A DNA stretch of 64,000 nt from Lonsdalea populi (lineage in GTDB: Bacteria > Pseudomonadota > Gammaproteobacteria > Enterobacterales > Enterobacteriaceae). Of the stretch, positions 29,800-42,196 are shown piece by piece. A program made the position numbers and the translations under genes. The number at the start of each line of letters is the position of its first letter. Positions within the stretch are counted from its first letter, which is position 1. Below the pieces are notes generated by a model, which searched no databases, had not been told where the DNA came from, and was given only the letters and a program-made list of their open reading frames with translations. The DNA lies in the NCBI RefSeq assembly GCF_015999465.1, contig NZ_CP065534.1, positions 2,046,001-2,110,000 of the forward strand. The letters are read 5' to 3'.

Positions 29800-30867
29800 G
29801 TGGGATTGAAATACCTTTTTATCGACCGTGACGGCACGCTGATCGCCGAGCCCCCTGAGGATTATCAGGTCGACCGGCTGGACAAACTGGCGCTGGAGCC
29901 GAATGTCATCCCTTCGCTGCTGGCGCTGCAAAAGGCTGGCTTTAAACTGGTGATGATCACCAATCAGGATGGACTGGGCACCGCCAGCTTCCCGCAGGAA
30001 AACTTCGATCCGCCGCATAACCTGATGATGCAGATCTTCTCCTCTCAAGGGATTGCCTTTGAGCGTGTGCTGATCTGCCCGCACCTGCCGTCCGACCACT
30101 GCGACTGCCGCAAACCGAAAACCGCGCTGGTGGACGCCTTCCTGAAAGACAACGTGATGGACAGCGGCAACAGCTATGTCATCGGCGATCGGGAAACGGA
30201 TATCGAACTAGCGAAAAACATGGGGATCACCGGTCTGCGCTACCAGCGAAGCGGTCTGAACTGGGCGGAAATCATCACCCAACTGACCCGCCGTGACCGT
30301 CACGCATACGTCAGCCGGGTGACGCGCGAAACGGCCATCGACGTCAACGTCTGGCTCGACCGTGAGGGCGAGAGCAAAATCAGCACCGGCGTCGGCTTCT
30401 TCGACCACATGCTGGACCAGATCGCTACCCACGGCGGTTTCCGCATGCAGATCGAAGTTAAAGGCGATCTGTACATCGACGACCACCACACGGTTGAGGA
30501 CACCGCGCTGGCGCTGGGCGAAGCGTTGAATAAGGCGCTTGGCGACAAACGCGGTATCGGCCGCTTCGGTTTCGTGCTGCCGATGGACGAATGTCTGGCT
30601 CGCTGTGCGCTGGATATCTCCGGTCGTCCGCACCTGGAATATAAAGCGGAATTCAACTACCAGCGCGTGGGCGATCTGAGCACGGAAATGGTCGAACACT
30701 TCTTCCGTTCGCTCTCTTACGCGATGGCTTGCACGTTGCATCTCAAGACCAAAGGCCGCAACGATCACCATCGCGTCGAAAGTTTGTTTAAAGCCTTTGG
30801 CCGCGCGCTGCGTCAGGCTATCCGGGTCGAAGGCGATACGTTGCCGAGTTCGAAAGGAGTACTGTGA
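29800..30867 (+). CDS. hisB: Bifunctional histidinol-phosphatase / imidazoleglycerol-phosphate dehydratase
   Basis: 355 aa, the enterobacterial fused form. The N-terminal HAD phosphatase domain (about 1-165) has FIDRDGT (Asp9, Asp11) and CDCRKP zinc ligands. The C-terminal dehydratase (about 168-355) has [34 protein letters not shown] and [16 protein letters not shown] metal-binding histidines. GTG start at 29800 with GAGG upstream. The stop TGA shares its A with the hisH ATG. Confidence 0.97.
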   Translation: MGLKYLFIDRDGTLIAEPPEDYQVDRLDKLALEPNVIPSLLALQKAGFKLVMITNQDGLGTASFPQENFDPPHNLMMQIFSSQGIAFERVLICPHLPSDHCDCRKPKTALVDAFLKDNVMDSGNSYVIGDRETDIELAKNMGITGLRYQRSGLNWAEIITQLTRRDRHAYVSRVTRETAIDVNVWLDREGESKISTGVGFFDHMLDQIATHGGFRMQIEVKGDLYIDDHHTVEDTALALGEALNKALGDKRGIGRFGFVLPMDECLARCALDISGRPHLEYKAEFNYQRVGDLSTEMVEHFFRSLSYAMACTLHLKTKGRNDHHRVESLFKAFGRALRQAIRVEGDTLPSSKGVL

Positions 30868-31457
30868 TGGACGTGGTGATTCTGGATACCGGCTGCGCCA
30901 ATCTGTCATCCGTCGCGTATGCGGTGAAACGCCTGGGCTATGACCCGGTCATCAGCCGCGAGCCGGATGTGGTGCTGCATGCCGATAAACTGTTTCTGCC
31001 GGGCGTCGGTACGGCGCAGGCCGCCATGGAACAGTTGAAAGCACGCGATCTTGTCGACCTGATTAAAGCCTGCACTCAGCCCGTACTGGGCATCTGTTTG
31101 GGTATGCAGTTGCTGGGCCGCGTCAGCGATGAGAACGGCGGCATCGACACGCTAGGCATCGTGGATGCGCCCGTGCTGAAAATGGAAGACAAAGGCCTGC
31201 CTCTGCCGCACATGGGATGGAATCAACTGACGCCACAGGCGGGCCACCGCCTGTTCCGCGATATCCCTGAAGACGCTTACTTCTACTTCGTGCACAGCTA
31301 CGCCATGCCGGTCTGCGCCGATACCATCGCTCAAGCTCAGTACGGCGATACCTTTACGGCGGCCGTACAAAAAGAGAATTTCTACGGCGTGCAGTTCCAC
31401 CCGGAACGTTCCGGTGCCGCCGGCGCACAGTTGCTGAAGAACTTTCTGGAGATGTAA
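30867..31457 (+). CDS. hisH: Imidazole glycerol phosphate synthase, glutaminase subunit
   Basis: 196 aa, the E. coli length. Class I glutamine amidotransferase supplying ammonia to HisF. Nucleophile Cys77 in [10 protein letters not shown], and His178/Glu180 in FHPERSG. The ATG at 30867 is preferred to the GTG at 30864 by alignment ([13 protein letters not shown]); TGATG overlap with hisB. Confidence 0.97.
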   Translation: MDVVILDTGCANLSSVAYAVKRLGYDPVISREPDVVLHADKLFLPGVGTAQAAMEQLKARDLVDLIKACTQPVLGICLGMQLLGRVSDENGGIDTLGIVDAPVLKMEDKGLPLPHMGWNQLTPQAGHRLFRDIPEDAYFYFVHSYAMPVCADTIAQAQYGDTFTAAVQKENFYGVQFHPERSGAAGAQLLKNFLEM

Positions 31458-32952
<1,495 letters not shown>

Positions 32953-32959
<7 letters not shown>

Positions 32960-33567
32960 CCGAACAGCAAAGAAGCCAGCTAGACTGGGAAAAAACCGAC
33001 GGCATGCTGCCAGCCATCGTACAACATGCCGTTTCCGGCGAAGTACTGATGCTGGGCTATATGAATCCGGAAGCGCTGCAGGCGACCGAAAAAACGGGCA
33101 AGGTCACCTTTTTCTCTCGCACCAAAAACCGACTGTGGATTAAAGGCGAAACGTCGGGCAACGTCCTGAACGTCGTCTCCATCACGCCGGACTGCGATAA
33201 CGATACGCTGCTGGTTCTGGCCCATCCTGTCGGCCCCACCTGCCACACCGGAACAAGCAGTTGCTTCTCGCCGGCGGCCAGCCAGTGGCAGTTCCTGTTT
33301 GAGCTGGAGCAGTTGCTGGCAAGCCGCAAGACCGCCGATCCTGAGAGTTCCTACACCGCACGGCTCTATGCTAGCGGCACGAAGCGTATCGCACAAAAAG
33401 TCGGTGAAGAAGGATTAGAGACCGCGCTGGCGGCAACCGTGCATGACAAGGAGGAGTTGACCAACGAAGCTTCCGATCTGATGTACCATCTGCTGGTACT
33501 GCTTCAGGATCAGGATTTGGATCTGGCGACCATTATCGGCCGTTTGCGGGAGCGTCATACCCAGTAA
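32953..33567 (+). CDS. hisI: Bifunctional phosphoribosyl-AMP cyclohydrolase / phosphoribosyl-ATP pyrophosphatase
   Basis: 204 aa (E. coli 203), the fused HisIE form. Performs steps two and three of histidine synthesis. Cyclohydrolase motifs: [35 protein letters not shown] and CHTGTSSCF (zinc cysteines). Pyrophosphatase: [18 protein letters not shown] and [17 protein letters not shown] start inside the hisF end. Last gene of the operon. Confidence 0.97.
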
Positions 33568-34074
33568 TCGTCCCATGAAGAGGGTCATCCCGAAGTTTGC
33601 TGGGGTGGCCAATACCGCCGAGTGCGATGACAGTGGCGAGTTGCGCTTCGTAAAATCTGATTGCTCGCCTAATTTCACTACGAGCCCAGCGACCTTGACG
33701 ATGGGGCCTGATAGGCATCGTTCAGCAAGTCTCCAACATGTGCGCCGTACCCTGCCCTCGTCATGGATAAAGGGCTGTTCATCGCATGATCCTTTCAGAG
33801 CAAAAAATAACGTAGAACTCCCACCTAAAAACTCTCGGCGTTGCGCGGCGGACGTCCATTCCCCACGGTATATTGCTATTGCTTTGTCGTTTGTAAATGA
33901 TGCTGCTATGCATACACACCACATGGGGATTCTGCTGATAATCAGGTCGCTTCAGAGGGGTTACTTCTGTTGGTAATCGGTTTATTTGATTGCGTCCTGT
34001 TGATGGTCATACGTCATTACCCGAGACGCCCTCAATACGGATAGGAGTAAGCAAACAGGGCAAATTGCAGATAG
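33568..34074. other. 507-bp interval after hisI, no gene recognised
   Basis: Open frames of 130-170 codons exist on both strands (for example 33575-33976 plus and 33415-33924 minus), but none shows a known family and they overlap each other. In E. coli terms this is the right-hand junction of the translocated his block with ihfB. No terminator for the his operon was seen. Confidence 0.45.
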
Positions 34075-34104
34075 AAAAAAGGCGCCCTATAAAAGGCGCC
34101 TTTT
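34075..34104 (-). terminator. Intrinsic terminator of ihfB (bidirectional)
   Basis: The stem AAAAGGCGCC/GGCGCCTTTT with a short A/T loop is flanked by an A-run on the left (T-run on the minus strand) and T on the right. It can end ihfB and transcripts reading out of his. Confidence 0.88.
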
Positions 34105-34169
34105 AAAATTTCTTACTCAGCAGTCTGTTGCACGTGATACCGCGCAAGATGCTAATCTACCGCTGTCGA

Positions 34170-34454
34170 TCAGCCGTAGATATTGGCACGGTCGCGCAGT
34201 TCCTTGCCAGGTTTGAAATGAGGAACGTATTTACCTTCAAGTTCCACCTTCTCACCCGTCTTCGGGTTACGTCCGACTCGCGGTGCACGGTAGTGAAGTG
34301 AGAAACTGCCGAACCCACGGATCTCGATACGATCGCCTTCTGCCAGCGTACTCGCCATCTGCTCGAGCATCTCTTTCACTGCGTCCTCGACCAACTTGGC
34401 CGGGATATGAGATTGCTGTCCAGCAAGTCTTTCAATAAGCTCAGACTTGGTCAT
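34170..34454 (-). CDS. ihfB: Integration host factor beta subunit
   Basis: 94 aa, the E. coli length. Sequence-specific DNA-bending protein (with IhfA). [10 protein letters not shown], the intercalating-arm region [20 protein letters not shown] and [14 protein letters not shown] are diagnostic. GGAGG precedes the ATG at 34454, so the longer reading to 34487 is rejected. It follows rpsA in the same direction, as in E. coli. Confidence 0.97.
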   Translation of the reverse strand: MTKSELIERLAGQQSHIPAKLVEDAVKEMLEQMASTLAEGDRIEIRGFGSFSLHYRAPRVGRNPKTGEKVELEGKYVPHFKPGKELRDRANIYG

Positions 34455-34544
34455 AGTTCCTCCAAGTATATGGTCAGTTAACACCATAGTAACTTACTAC
34501 CGTTTGAGACCGGACGGCATCGACTGCCGCCCGGTCCACCGTGA

Positions 34545-36218
34545 TTATTCGCCTTTAGCTGCTTTGAAAGCTTCAGCCATTGCACTGGAGAAGTTGCTTT
34601 CGTCCTGTTTGTTGTTAACAGAAGCAATAGCATCTTTCTCGTCAGCTTCGTCTTTAGCACGAACAGACAGGCTAACTACGCGATTCTTACGGTCAACGCC
34701 GGTGTACTTCGCTTCGACGGAATCGCCAACGTTCAGAACCAGAGTTGCGTCTTCGACGCGGTCGCGCGCGGCTTCAGAAGCCCGCAGGTAACCTTCAACG
34801 CCATCAGCTAATTCAACTGTAGCACCTTTAGCGTCAACGGCAGTAACTTTACCCGTAACAATCGCACCTTTCTTGTTCACAGACAGGTAGTTGTTGAACG
34901 GATCTTCAGCCAGCTGTTTAACGCCCAGAGAGATGCGCTCACGCTCTGCATCAACCTGCAGGACAACTGCAGCGATTTCGTCACCTTTCTTGTACTCGCG
35001 AACAGCTTCTTCGCCAGCCACGTTCCAGGAGATGTCGGACAGGTGAACCAGACCGTCAATACCGCCATCCAGACCGATGAAGATACCGAAGTCAGTGATA
35101 GACTTGATCTTACCTTCTACGCGGTCACCCTTGTTGTGGGTTTCAGCGAACAGCTGCCACGGGTTGGATTTGCACTGTTTCAGGCCCAGGGAGATACGAC
35201 GACGTTCTTCGTCGATATCCAGAACCATAACTTCAACCACGTCACCCACGTTAACCACTTTGGACGGATGGATGTTTTTATTGGTCCAATCCATTTCAGA
35301 AACGTGAACCAGACCTTCAACGCCTTCTTCGATTTCAACAAAGCAGCCGTAGTCAGTCAGGTTGGTCACGCGACCAGTCAGACGAGTGCTTTCCGGGTAA
35401 CGTTTAGCGATAGCAACCCAGGGATCTTCGCCCAGCTGTTTCAGACCCAAAGATACTCGGGTACGTTCGCGGTCGAATTTCAGCACCTTAACATTGATTT
35501 CATCGCCCACATTGACGATTTCGCTAGGATGCTTAACGCGTTTCCAAGCCATGTCAGTGATGTGCAGCAGGCCGTCAACGCCGCCCAGATCAACGAATGC
35601 ACCGTAGTCAGTGAGGTTCTTAACGATACCTTTGACTTCCATGCCTTCCTGCAGGTTTTCCAGCAGCTGATCGCGCTCTGCACTGTTTTCGGATTCGATA
35701 ACTGCACGGCGGGAAACCACAACGTTGTTGCGTTTCTGGTCCAGCTTGATCACTTTGAACTCAAGCTCTTTGCCTTCCAGGTGCAGCGTGTCGCGTACCG
35801 GACGAACGTCTACCAGAGAGCCCGGCAGGAACGCACGGATACCGTTCAGTTCAACGGTGAAACCGCCTTTAACTTTACCGTTGATAACACCGGTAACAGT
35901 CGCAGCTTCTTCGTAAGCTTTTTCCAGCGTCAGCCATGCTTCGTGACGCTTAGCTTTCTCACGGGACAGCAGAGTTTCGCCGAAGCCGTCTTCAACAGCG
36001 TCCAGTGCAACGTCAACTTCATCGCCAACCTGAATTTCAATTTCGCCCTGCGCGTTCTTGAACTGCTCGGCCGGGATGGCGGACTCAGATTTCAGACCGG
36101 CGTCAACCAGTACGACATCTTTGTCGATAGCAACAACAACACCGCGAACGATGGAACCCGGACGGGTTTCGATTTCTTTCAGGGATTCTTCAAAGAGTTG
36201 AGCAAAAGATTCAGTCAT
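34545..36218 (-). CDS. rpsA: 30S ribosomal protein S1
   Basis: 557 aa, the E. coli length. Unwinds mRNA and helps initiation on structured leaders. Six S1 (OB-fold) repeats: two N-terminal ribosome-binding ones (about 20-165) and four RNA-binding ones with the motif [17 protein letters not shown] and its variants at about 192, 277, 364 and 451. Start at 36218 ([15 protein letters not shown]) by alignment. Codon use is strongly biased, as expected for a highly expressed gene. Probably co-transcribed with cmk. Confidence 0.98.
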   Translation of the reverse strand: MTESFAQLFEESLKEIETRPGSIVRGVVVAIDKDVVLVDAGLKSESAIPAEQFKNAQGEIEIQVGDEVDVALDAVEDGFGETLLSREKAKRHEAWLTLEKAYEEAATVTGVINGKVKGGFTVELNGIRAFLPGSLVDVRPVRDTLHLEGKELEFKVIKLDQKRNNVVVSRRAVIESENSAERDQLLENLQEGMEVKGIVKNLTDYGAFVDLGGVDGLLHITDMAWKRVKHPSEIVNVGDEINVKVLKFDRERTRVSLGLKQLGEDPWVAIAKRYPESTRLTGRVTNLTDYGCFVEIEEGVEGLVHVSEMDWTNKNIHPSKVVNVGDVVEVMVLDIDEERRRISLGLKQCKSNPWQLFAETHNKGDRVEGKIKSITDFGIFIGLDGGIDGLVHLSDISWNVAGEEAVREYKKGDEIAAVVLQVDAERERISLGVKQLAEDPFNNYLSVNKKGAIVTGKVTAVDAKGATVELADGVEGYLRASEAARDRVEDATLVLNVGDSVEAKYTGVDRKNRVVSLSVRAKDEADEKDAIASVNNKQDESNFSSAMAEAFKAAKGE

Positions 36219-36322
36219 GTTGATAATCTTAGGGTTTCTTAATTTAACGTCCATCTGGCATCCTGCTCGATGGGGCTGTTTCACATACCTCGCTACGCAT
36301 CCTTACAGCGAGGTGGGATTAT

Positions 36323-37012
36323 TTATTGATCGGCCGGACCCAGCTTCTGACTCACATAGGCCAGCGCCCTTTCAACCACTTCATCTAGCGACATCTCGGT
36401 CGAGTCCAGCACCAGAGCTTCCGGCGCCGGCGCCAACGGCGCTACGGCTCGATTACGATCGCGATCGTCGCGTTCTTTAATCTCGGATAAAAGACGTTCG
36501 AAGTTAACACTAAAGCCCTTCGCCTGCAACTGCAGCATGCGGCGTTGCGCACGCTCTTCCGCGCTGGCGTCGAGGAAAATCTTTACGGCCGCATCGGGAA
36601 AGACGACGGTCCCCATATCCCGACCATCGGCAATGAGCCCAGGTGCCTCGCGAAAAGCGCGCTGACGCCGCAATAGCGCTTCGCGCACGCGTGGGAATGC
36701 CGCAGTCTGCGACGCCGTGTTGCCCACTTCTTCGGTGCGGATTTCCAGACTGACGTCTTCGCCTTCCAGCACCACGTTCAACTGCCCATCTTCAGGAATA
36801 AAACGGACATCAAGGTGCGTCGCCAGCGGCACTAACGCCTCTTCAGAGTGGATATCCACCTGATGATGCAAAGCCGCCAGCGCCAATACGCGATAGATCG
36901 CGCCGGAATCCAACAGGTTCCAATGCAACGCTTCCGCTAATGCCTTGCATAGCGTGCCTTTACCCGCGCCACTCGGCCCGTCAACCGTAATTACCGGTGC
37001 AGTCACCGCCAT
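36323..37012 (-). CDS. cmk: Cytidylate kinase
   Basis: 229 aa (E. coli 227). Phosphorylates CMP and dCMP. P-loop [17 protein letters not shown] near the N-terminus, [16 protein letters not shown], and the CMP-binding [20 protein letters not shown] at 37012 with GAAGGAG upstream. E. coli's ycaL, between aroA and cmk, is absent. Confidence 0.97.
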   Translation of the reverse strand: MAVTAPVITVDGPSGAGKGTLCKALAEALHWNLLDSGAIYRVLALAALHHQVDIHSEEALVPLATHLDVRFIPEDGQLNVVLEGEDVSLEIRTEEVGNTASQTAAFPRVREALLRRQRAFREAPGLIADGRDMGTVVFPDAAVKIFLDASAEERAQRRMLQLQAKGFSVNFERLLSEIKERDDRDRNRAVAPLAPAPEALVLDSTEMSLDEVVERALAYVSQKLGPADQ

Positions 37013-37196
37013 GTTCTTCTCCTTCACACAGGGAAAATCTTCGTGCCATTGTAGACAATAAAGTCAGCTATTATATGCCGACATAGCGATAAACATTTAA
37101 TAAAAGACTTATACCTACTAAATATCCGGCGAATTCTTATACGAATAGCGGATAAAACTGTTCAGGGAGGCGCGATCCCCCCTGGCATAACAGGAA

Positions 37197-38486
37197 TCAA
37201 GCAAACTGGCTCAATCTTGCCAATTGCTCAAAATAGTCGGGGAAGGTTTTAGCCGTGCATTTAGGATCAAGGATCGTTACGGGCGTATCAGAGAGAGCCA
37301 GCAAGGAGAAACACATTGCCATGCGGTGATCGTTGTAAGTACCGATTTCGGCTGGCGTCAGCTGTTTCGGCGGCGTGATGCGGATATAGTCATGCCCTTC
37401 TTCCACTTCCGCGCCCGCTTTACGCAGCTCGGTCGTCATCGCCGCTAAACGATCGGTTTCCTTGACTCGCCAGTTGTAGATATTGCGCAGCGTGGTAGTG
37501 CCTCCCTCCGCGAACATGGCCGCAGTAGCGATAGTCATCGCCGCGTCGGGGATGTGATTCATGTCCATGTCTATGGCGTGCAACGCTTTACGCTCGCATT
37601 CGATATAGTCGTCGCCCCAACGAATAATCGCGCCCATTTTTTCCAGCACGTCGGCAAAACGCACATCGCCCTGAACGCTGTTACGGCCTACGCCCGTCAC
37701 TCGCACGACGCCACCCCGGATCGCTCCGGCGGCCAGAAAATAGGACGCAGATGACGCATCCCCTTCAACTAAATAATGGCCCGGCGAACGATAGCGCCGT
37801 CGCCCTGCAATCTCGAACGTCTGGTAACCCTTGTTTTCAACGGTGATGCCGAACGTTTCCATCATGTGCAACGTGATGTCGATGTACGGCTTGGAGACCA
37901 GGTCGCCTTTGATGCTGATGCGCGTATCCTGAGTCGCCAGCGGAGACATCATCAGTAACGCCGTCAGGAACTGGCTCGATACGCTGCCGTCCACCGTAAT
38001 ATCGCCGCCTTGGAAACCACCGTGCAAACGCAGCGGCGGGTAGTTTTCCTGCTCCAGGTAGTCGATACGCGCGCCGCCCTGACGCAGCGACTCGACCAGA
38101 TGACCGATGGGACGCTCTTTCATGCGCGGTTCGCCCGTCAGGATAACGTCCCCTTCCGTCAAGCACAGCGCGGCAGCCAGCGGACGCATCGCGGTTCCGG
38201 CATTACCCAAGAACAATTCAAGCGGCTCGCTGACGTGAAACGGGTGCCCTAGCCCCATGATATCGCACTGGTTGCGGTCCGCAGATAGTTGATAACTGAC
38301 GCCCAACGCCTTGAGCGCGGTTAACATATGACGCACATCATCGCTATCCAGCAAATTGGTTAAGCGCGTCCTGCCTTCCGCCAGCGCCGCCAGCAGCAAC
38401 GCGCGATTAGATACACTTTTCGAGCCAGGAAGATTGATCGTGCCATTAATGCGTTTTATGGGTTGTAGGGTCAGGGATTCCTGCAT
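37197..38486 (-). CDS. aroA: 3-phosphoshikimate 1-carboxyvinyltransferase (EPSP synthase)
   Basis: 429 aa (E. coli 427). Joins PEP and shikimate-3-phosphate in the shikimate pathway. Class I enzyme motifs [38 protein letters not shown] (with the Gly and Pro of sensitive class I enzymes), and [11 protein letters not shown] are intact. ATG at 38486 fits the alignment; an upstream in-frame TTG at 38504 overlaps the ribosome-binding site. Downstream of serC, separated by an intrinsic terminator. Confidence 0.97.
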   Translation of the reverse strand: MQESLTLQPIKRINGTINLPGSKSVSNRALLLAALAEGRTRLTNLLDSDDVRHMLTALKALGVSYQLSADRNQCDIMGLGHPFHVSEPLELFLGNAGTAMRPLAAALCLTEGDVILTGEPRMKERPIGHLVESLRQGGARIDYLEQENYPPLRLHGGFQGGDITVDGSVSSQFLTALLMMSPLATQDTRISIKGDLVSKPYIDITLHMMETFGITVENKGYQTFEIAGRRRYRSPGHYLVEGDASSASYFLAAGAIRGGVVRVTGVGRNSVQGDVRFADVLEKMGAIIRWGDDYIECERKALHAIDMDMNHIPDAAMTIATAAMFAEGGTTTLRNIYNWRVKETDRLAAMTTELRKAGAEVEEGHDYIRITPPKQLTPAEIGTYNDHRMAMCFSLLALSDTPVTILDPKCTAKTFPDYFEQLARLSQFA

Positions 38487-38510
38487 ATGAATTGTTGCCT
38501 CCAAGATATT

Positions 38511-38549
38511 GATATAAAAAACCCGGTATGTGGACCGGGGTTTTTAAAT
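38511..38549 (-). terminator. Terminator between serC and aroA
   Basis: The stem AAAAACCCGG/CCGGGGTTTTT with an eight-base loop, A-run on one side and T-run on the other. It should reduce read-through from serC into aroA, as known for the E. coli serC-aroA operon. Confidence 0.85.
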
Positions 38550-38578
38550 AGGGCGACCACGGCCGCATGGTACGGCAA

Positions 38579-39664
38579 TCAGCCGTGGCGACGTTCGAAG
38601 TCAGCCATAAACTCGGTCAGGGCCTTCACGCCTTCCAGCGGCATCGCATTATAGATGGATGCACGCATCCCGCCAACGGCCCGGTGGCCTTTCAGCGCAT
38701 GCAGCCCCATCTGTTGCGCTTCTTGCAGAAATACGCTGTCCAACGCGGCATCCGCCAGCAAGAAAGGCACATTCATCCGGGAGCGGTTAGATACAGCGAC
38801 GTCGTTACTATAAAAGTCGCTGCGATCGATGGCGGAATAGAGCAGATCGGCTTTCGCCTGATTGCGCTTTTCCATTTCAACCAAACCGCCCTGTGCTTTG
38901 AGCCATTTGAACACCAGACCGGAGAGATACCACGCAAAGGTTGGCGGTGTGTTGTACATGGAACCATTGTCGGCCAGAATTTTGTAATCCAGCATAGACG
39001 GCAATTCACGGCGGGACTTACCCAGCAAGTCACTACGCACAATCACCAGCGTCAGACCGGCAGGCCCGATATTTTTCTGAGCGCCGGCATAGATAACGCC
39101 ATAGCGATTCACATCAATGGCGTGGGAGAGAATGCTTGAGGAGTAGTCGGCCACGACCACTTTGTCGCCAAAATCGGGCTGCTCTTCGATGGCCATACCG
39201 TCGATGGTTTCATTCGGGCAATAATGAACGAAAGCGGCATCGTCGGACAGCGCCCACTCGCGCATGGGTTTCACCGCACGCAGGCCATCCACGCGCGTTT
39301 TCACGTCGATGACATTGGGCGTGCCGTATTTCTGCGCTTCGTTAATGGCGCTGTGGGCCCAATAGCCGCCGTCGATATAATCGGCATTGTTATTGTTGCC
39401 CAGCAGGTTCATCGGGACCGCCGCAAACTGCGCTCGCGCACCGCCGTGGCAGAAAAGGACTTTGTAGTTGGAGGGGATATTGAGGAGATCGCGCAGATCC
39501 TGTTCAGACTCGGTAGCAACCTGGATAAATTCTTTGCTGCGATGGCTGATTTCCATCACCGACGTACCCAACTCCTGCCAATTACACAATTCCTGTTGCG
39601 CTTGACGCATGACATCGGCCGGCAGCATTGCCGGACCGGCGCTAAAATTAAAAACCTGAGTCAT
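38579..39664 (-). CDS. serC: Phosphoserine / phosphohydroxythreonine aminotransferase
   Basis: 361 aa (E. coli 362). PLP enzyme in serine and pyridoxal-5'-phosphate synthesis. Starts [22 protein letters not shown]-lysine in [34 protein letters not shown]. First gene of the serC-aroA operon. Divergent from ycaO; E. coli's ycaP is not present between them. Confidence 0.97.
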   Translation of the reverse strand: MTQVFNFSAGPAMLPADVMRQAQQELCNWQELGTSVMEISHRSKEFIQVATESEQDLRDLLNIPSNYKVLFCHGGARAQFAAVPMNLLGNNNNADYIDGGYWAHSAINEAQKYGTPNVIDVKTRVDGLRAVKPMREWALSDDAAFVHYCPNETIDGMAIEEQPDFGDKVVVADYSSSILSHAIDVNRYGVIYAGAQKNIGPAGLTLVIVRSDLLGKSRRELPSMLDYKILADNGSMYNTPPTFAWYLSGLVFKWLKAQGGLVEMEKRNQAKADLLYSAIDRSDFYSNDVAVSNRSRMNVPFLLADAALDSVFLQEAQQMGLHALKGHRAVGGMRASIYNAMPLEGVKALTEFMADFERRHG

Positions 39665-39916
39665 TTCCCCTCACCACACTCTGTCTAAATGATAAAAATG
39701 GCGACTTGAGTCGTCGCTGGTTTTGCTTGGTTACTGGTTTTATCACTCGTCATTCATGCCTGCAACGCTTATTCACCCCGGTTGCCGAAAACGTTGCCAG
39801 GCAGGTTCCAATGCCGGCCCTTCACCTGTTGCCTGTCTGTTATAGAGAATAAATAGAGTCGGCGCATAAAAGTCCGTATCATGCCTTTTTTGCAAAAAAA
39901 CAACCGAGTGAGCAAC

Positions 39917-41677
39917 ATGACCCAAACGTTCATCCCAGGCAAAGACGCCGCCCTGGAAGACTCCATCGCCCGCTTTCAACAGCAGCTCCAAGACCTGGGG
40001 TTCAGCATCGAAGAAGCCTCGTGGCTGAATCCGGTGCCAAACGTCTGGTCCGTCCATATCCGCGACCGTGATTGCGCGCTATGTTTCACCAATGGCAAAG
40101 GCGCAACGAAAAAAGCGGCGTTGGCTTCTGCGCTCGGTGAATATTTCGAGCGCCTGTCCACCAACTATTTCTTTGCCGATTTTTACCTGGGTCAATCTAT
40201 CGCTGACGGCGACTTCGTCCATTATCCGGACGAAAAATGGTTCGCCCTGCCGGAGGACGACACGCTGCCAAAGGGTATCCTCGATGAGCGGCTGCGCGCG
40301 TTCTATGATCCAGAACAGGAACTGGCCGCGAGCGACCTGATCGATTTGCAGTCCGGCAACGCCGAACGCGGTATCTGCGCGCTGCCTTTCACGCGCCAGT
40401 CCGATCTCCTGACGGTCTATATTCCGGTCAACATTATCGGCAACCTTTATGTTTCTAACGGAATGTCTGCGGGCAATAGCGCTAACGAAGCTCGCGTGCA
40501 GGGCCTTTCCGAAGTGTTTGAGCGCTACGTGAAAAACAGAATCATCGCGGAAGCCATCAGCCTGCCGAAAATCCCGGCGGAGGTGCTGTCCCGCTATCCG
40601 GGCGTCGTCGAAGCCATCGTCACGCTGGAGCAGGAAGGTTTTCCGATTTTCGCCTTTGACGCTTCGCTAGGCGGCAAATATCCGGTGATCAGCGTAGTGT
40701 TGTTTAACCCGGCCAACGGCACGTGTTTCGCTTCCTTCGGCGCACACCCCGACTTCGGCGTCGCTCTGGAGCGCACCGTCACTGAGCTCCTGCAGGGACG
40801 GGGCCTGAAAGATCTGGATGTTTTCACCCCGCCGACTTTCGACAATGATGAAGTCGCCGAACATACTAACCTGGAGACGCACTTTATCGATTCCAGCGGT
40901 TTGATCTCCTGGGATCTCTTTAAAGAAGAGTCAGACTACGCCTTTAACGACTGGGATTTCAGCGGTACGACCGCGCAGGAATTTGCGACGTTGATGGACA
41001 TCTTCCGCGCGGAAGATAAGGAAGTGTATGTCGCCGATTACAAGCATCTTTCCGTGTACGCCTGCCGTATTCTGGTGCCAGGGATGTCCGATATTTATCC
41101 CGCTGAAGATCTGCTGCTGGCGAACAACAGCATGGGCGCGCATCTGCGCGAAACGTTGCTGGCTTTACCTGACAGTCAATTTGAGCCGGAAGATTATCTG
41201 GCGCTGCTGCAACAGCTCGACGACGAAGGGCTGGACGACTTTACTCGCGTGCGCGAACTGTTAGGTATTGCGACCGGCAAAGATAATGGCTGGTTCACGC
41301 TGCGTGTCGGAGAACTTAAATCCATGCTGGCGCTGGCGGGGGGCGATCTGGAACAAGCGCTAAGTTGGGTCGAGTGGACGCAGGATTTCAACCAATCAGT
41401 CTTCAGTCATGAGCACAGCAACTATTATCGCTGCCTACAAACCCTGCTGGAACTGGCGCTGGAATCTGAAAGAGAGGCTGCGCAATATTACGACGCATTG
41501 GTCAAGATGTACGGTCAGGATACCGTTGAACAGGCCAGCGCGGCCATCGCCGGTGAATCCTGCTTCTATAAGCTTTTCTCTGTCGATGCCTCACTGACCA
41601 CTTTGCCAGCCCATCAGTCTCTACTGGCCGCCTATGAAAAGCTGCAGCAAGCCAAACGCAAACACTGGCACGCCTAA
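39917..41677 (+). CDS. ycaO: Ribosomal S12 methylthiotransferase accessory factor YcaO
   Basis: 586 aa, the E. coli length. Assists RimO in beta-methylthiolation of Asp in ribosomal protein S12. ATP-dependent YcaO domain with ASALGEYFERLSTNYFFADF, EARVQGLSEVFERYVKNRII (magnesium and ATP residues) and the C-terminal tetratricopeptide-like part typical of the non-TOMM YcaO proteins. Start at 39917 (MTQTFIPGKDAALEDS) matches E. coli. There is no peptide precursor or dehydrogenase beside it, so a thiazole/oxazole-peptide role is unlikely. Confidence 0.96.
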   Translation: MTQTFIPGKDAALEDSIARFQQQLQDLGFSIEEASWLNPVPNVWSVHIRDRDCALCFTNGKGATKKAALASALGEYFERLSTNYFFADFYLGQSIADGDFVHYPDEKWFALPEDDTLPKGILDERLRAFYDPEQELAASDLIDLQSGNAERGICALPFTRQSDLLTVYIPVNIIGNLYVSNGMSAGNSANEARVQGLSEVFERYVKNRIIAEAISLPKIPAEVLSRYPGVVEAIVTLEQEGFPIFAFDASLGGKYPVISVVLFNPANGTCFASFGAHPDFGVALERTVTELLQGRGLKDLDVFTPPTFDNDEVAEHTNLETHFIDSSGLISWDLFKEESDYAFNDWDFSGTTAQEFATLMDIFRAEDKEVYVADYKHLSVYACRILVPGMSDIYPAEDLLLANNSMGAHLRETLLALPDSQFEPEDYLALLQQLDDEGLDDFTRVRELLGIATGKDNGWFTLRVGELKSMLALAGGDLEQALSWVEWTQDFNQSVFSHEHSNYYRCLQTLLELALESEREAAQYYDALVKMYGQDTVEQASAAIAGESCFYKLFSVDASLTTLPAHQSLLAAYEKLQQAKRKHWHA

Positions 41678-42196
41678 TCTTCCAGCAAAACGGCAAGCAT
41701 ATGCTTGCCGTACCTCGCCATGACCTCGTTTTTTATTAGCGGGATATATATTTACATTCCGATGGATTCCCATCGCTGCAACAATGTTTTACACTCCCCG
41801 CGGCTTTCTACCCCCGGTTTCCGTTTTTCGTCAGCCTCTATTATGGCAGGTTAAATGCAGGGGTATTTTCCCCTAACCTATTAATTTAATTGTGGATATT
41901 ATTTTTTATGTTACTATTTGGTTAAATTTCGACTAATGGCGAAAGATCTAACCGCTATAATTATAAGTTAAGTGCTGTTTTTATAAAAAAAACCCACCCC
42001 GATGCGTCAACTTAAACAATTTTTATATTTTTTAAAAAATAATTTTTTCTTTATATTCAATTATATATATAGTGTTTTATGGCTTTTTGAGGGGTATTAG
42101 TCCTGTCAAGAACCCGCCATTATGATCCATGTCAAATTTCGCATTTATATGCTTTGTTAATATCACTGTGCTGATAAATTTTAAGAGAGAGTTAGT
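41678..42196. other. 519-bp regulatory interval upstream of focA
   Basis: Begins with a perfect palindrome ACGGCAAGC-ATATGC-TTGCCGT-like hairpin (about 41690-41711) after ycaO, then a very A+T-rich stretch (41875-42090) and the FNR-like site at 42122. In E. coli the focA-pfl operon has several anaerobic promoters upstream; this interval probably holds the equivalents. Confidence 0.6.
42122..42135. promoter_or_regulatory. FNR-like site upstream of focA-pflB
   Basis: ATGAT-CCAT-GTCAA; on the minus strand TTGAC-ATGG-ATCAT against the consensus TTGAT-N4-ATCAA, 8 of 10 matches with exact spacing. It lies 62 bases before focA, suiting anaerobic activation. Confidence 0.55.

Noticed and set aside
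35043..36242. 399-codon plus-strand open frame opposite rpsA
   Set aside because: It is the antisense shadow of ribosomal protein S1, produced by strong codon bias; its translation has no family features.
39917..41677. ycaO as a sign of a thiazole/oxazole-modified peptide cluster
   Set aside because: The protein matches E. coli YcaO over its full length including the C-terminal extension, and no precursor peptide or cyclodehydratase partner lies nearby.
41690..41711. Palindrome after ycaO as a strong terminator
   Set aside because: The palindrome around AAGCATATGCTT has no loop and no T-tract, so it is described only as part of the focA upstream interval.
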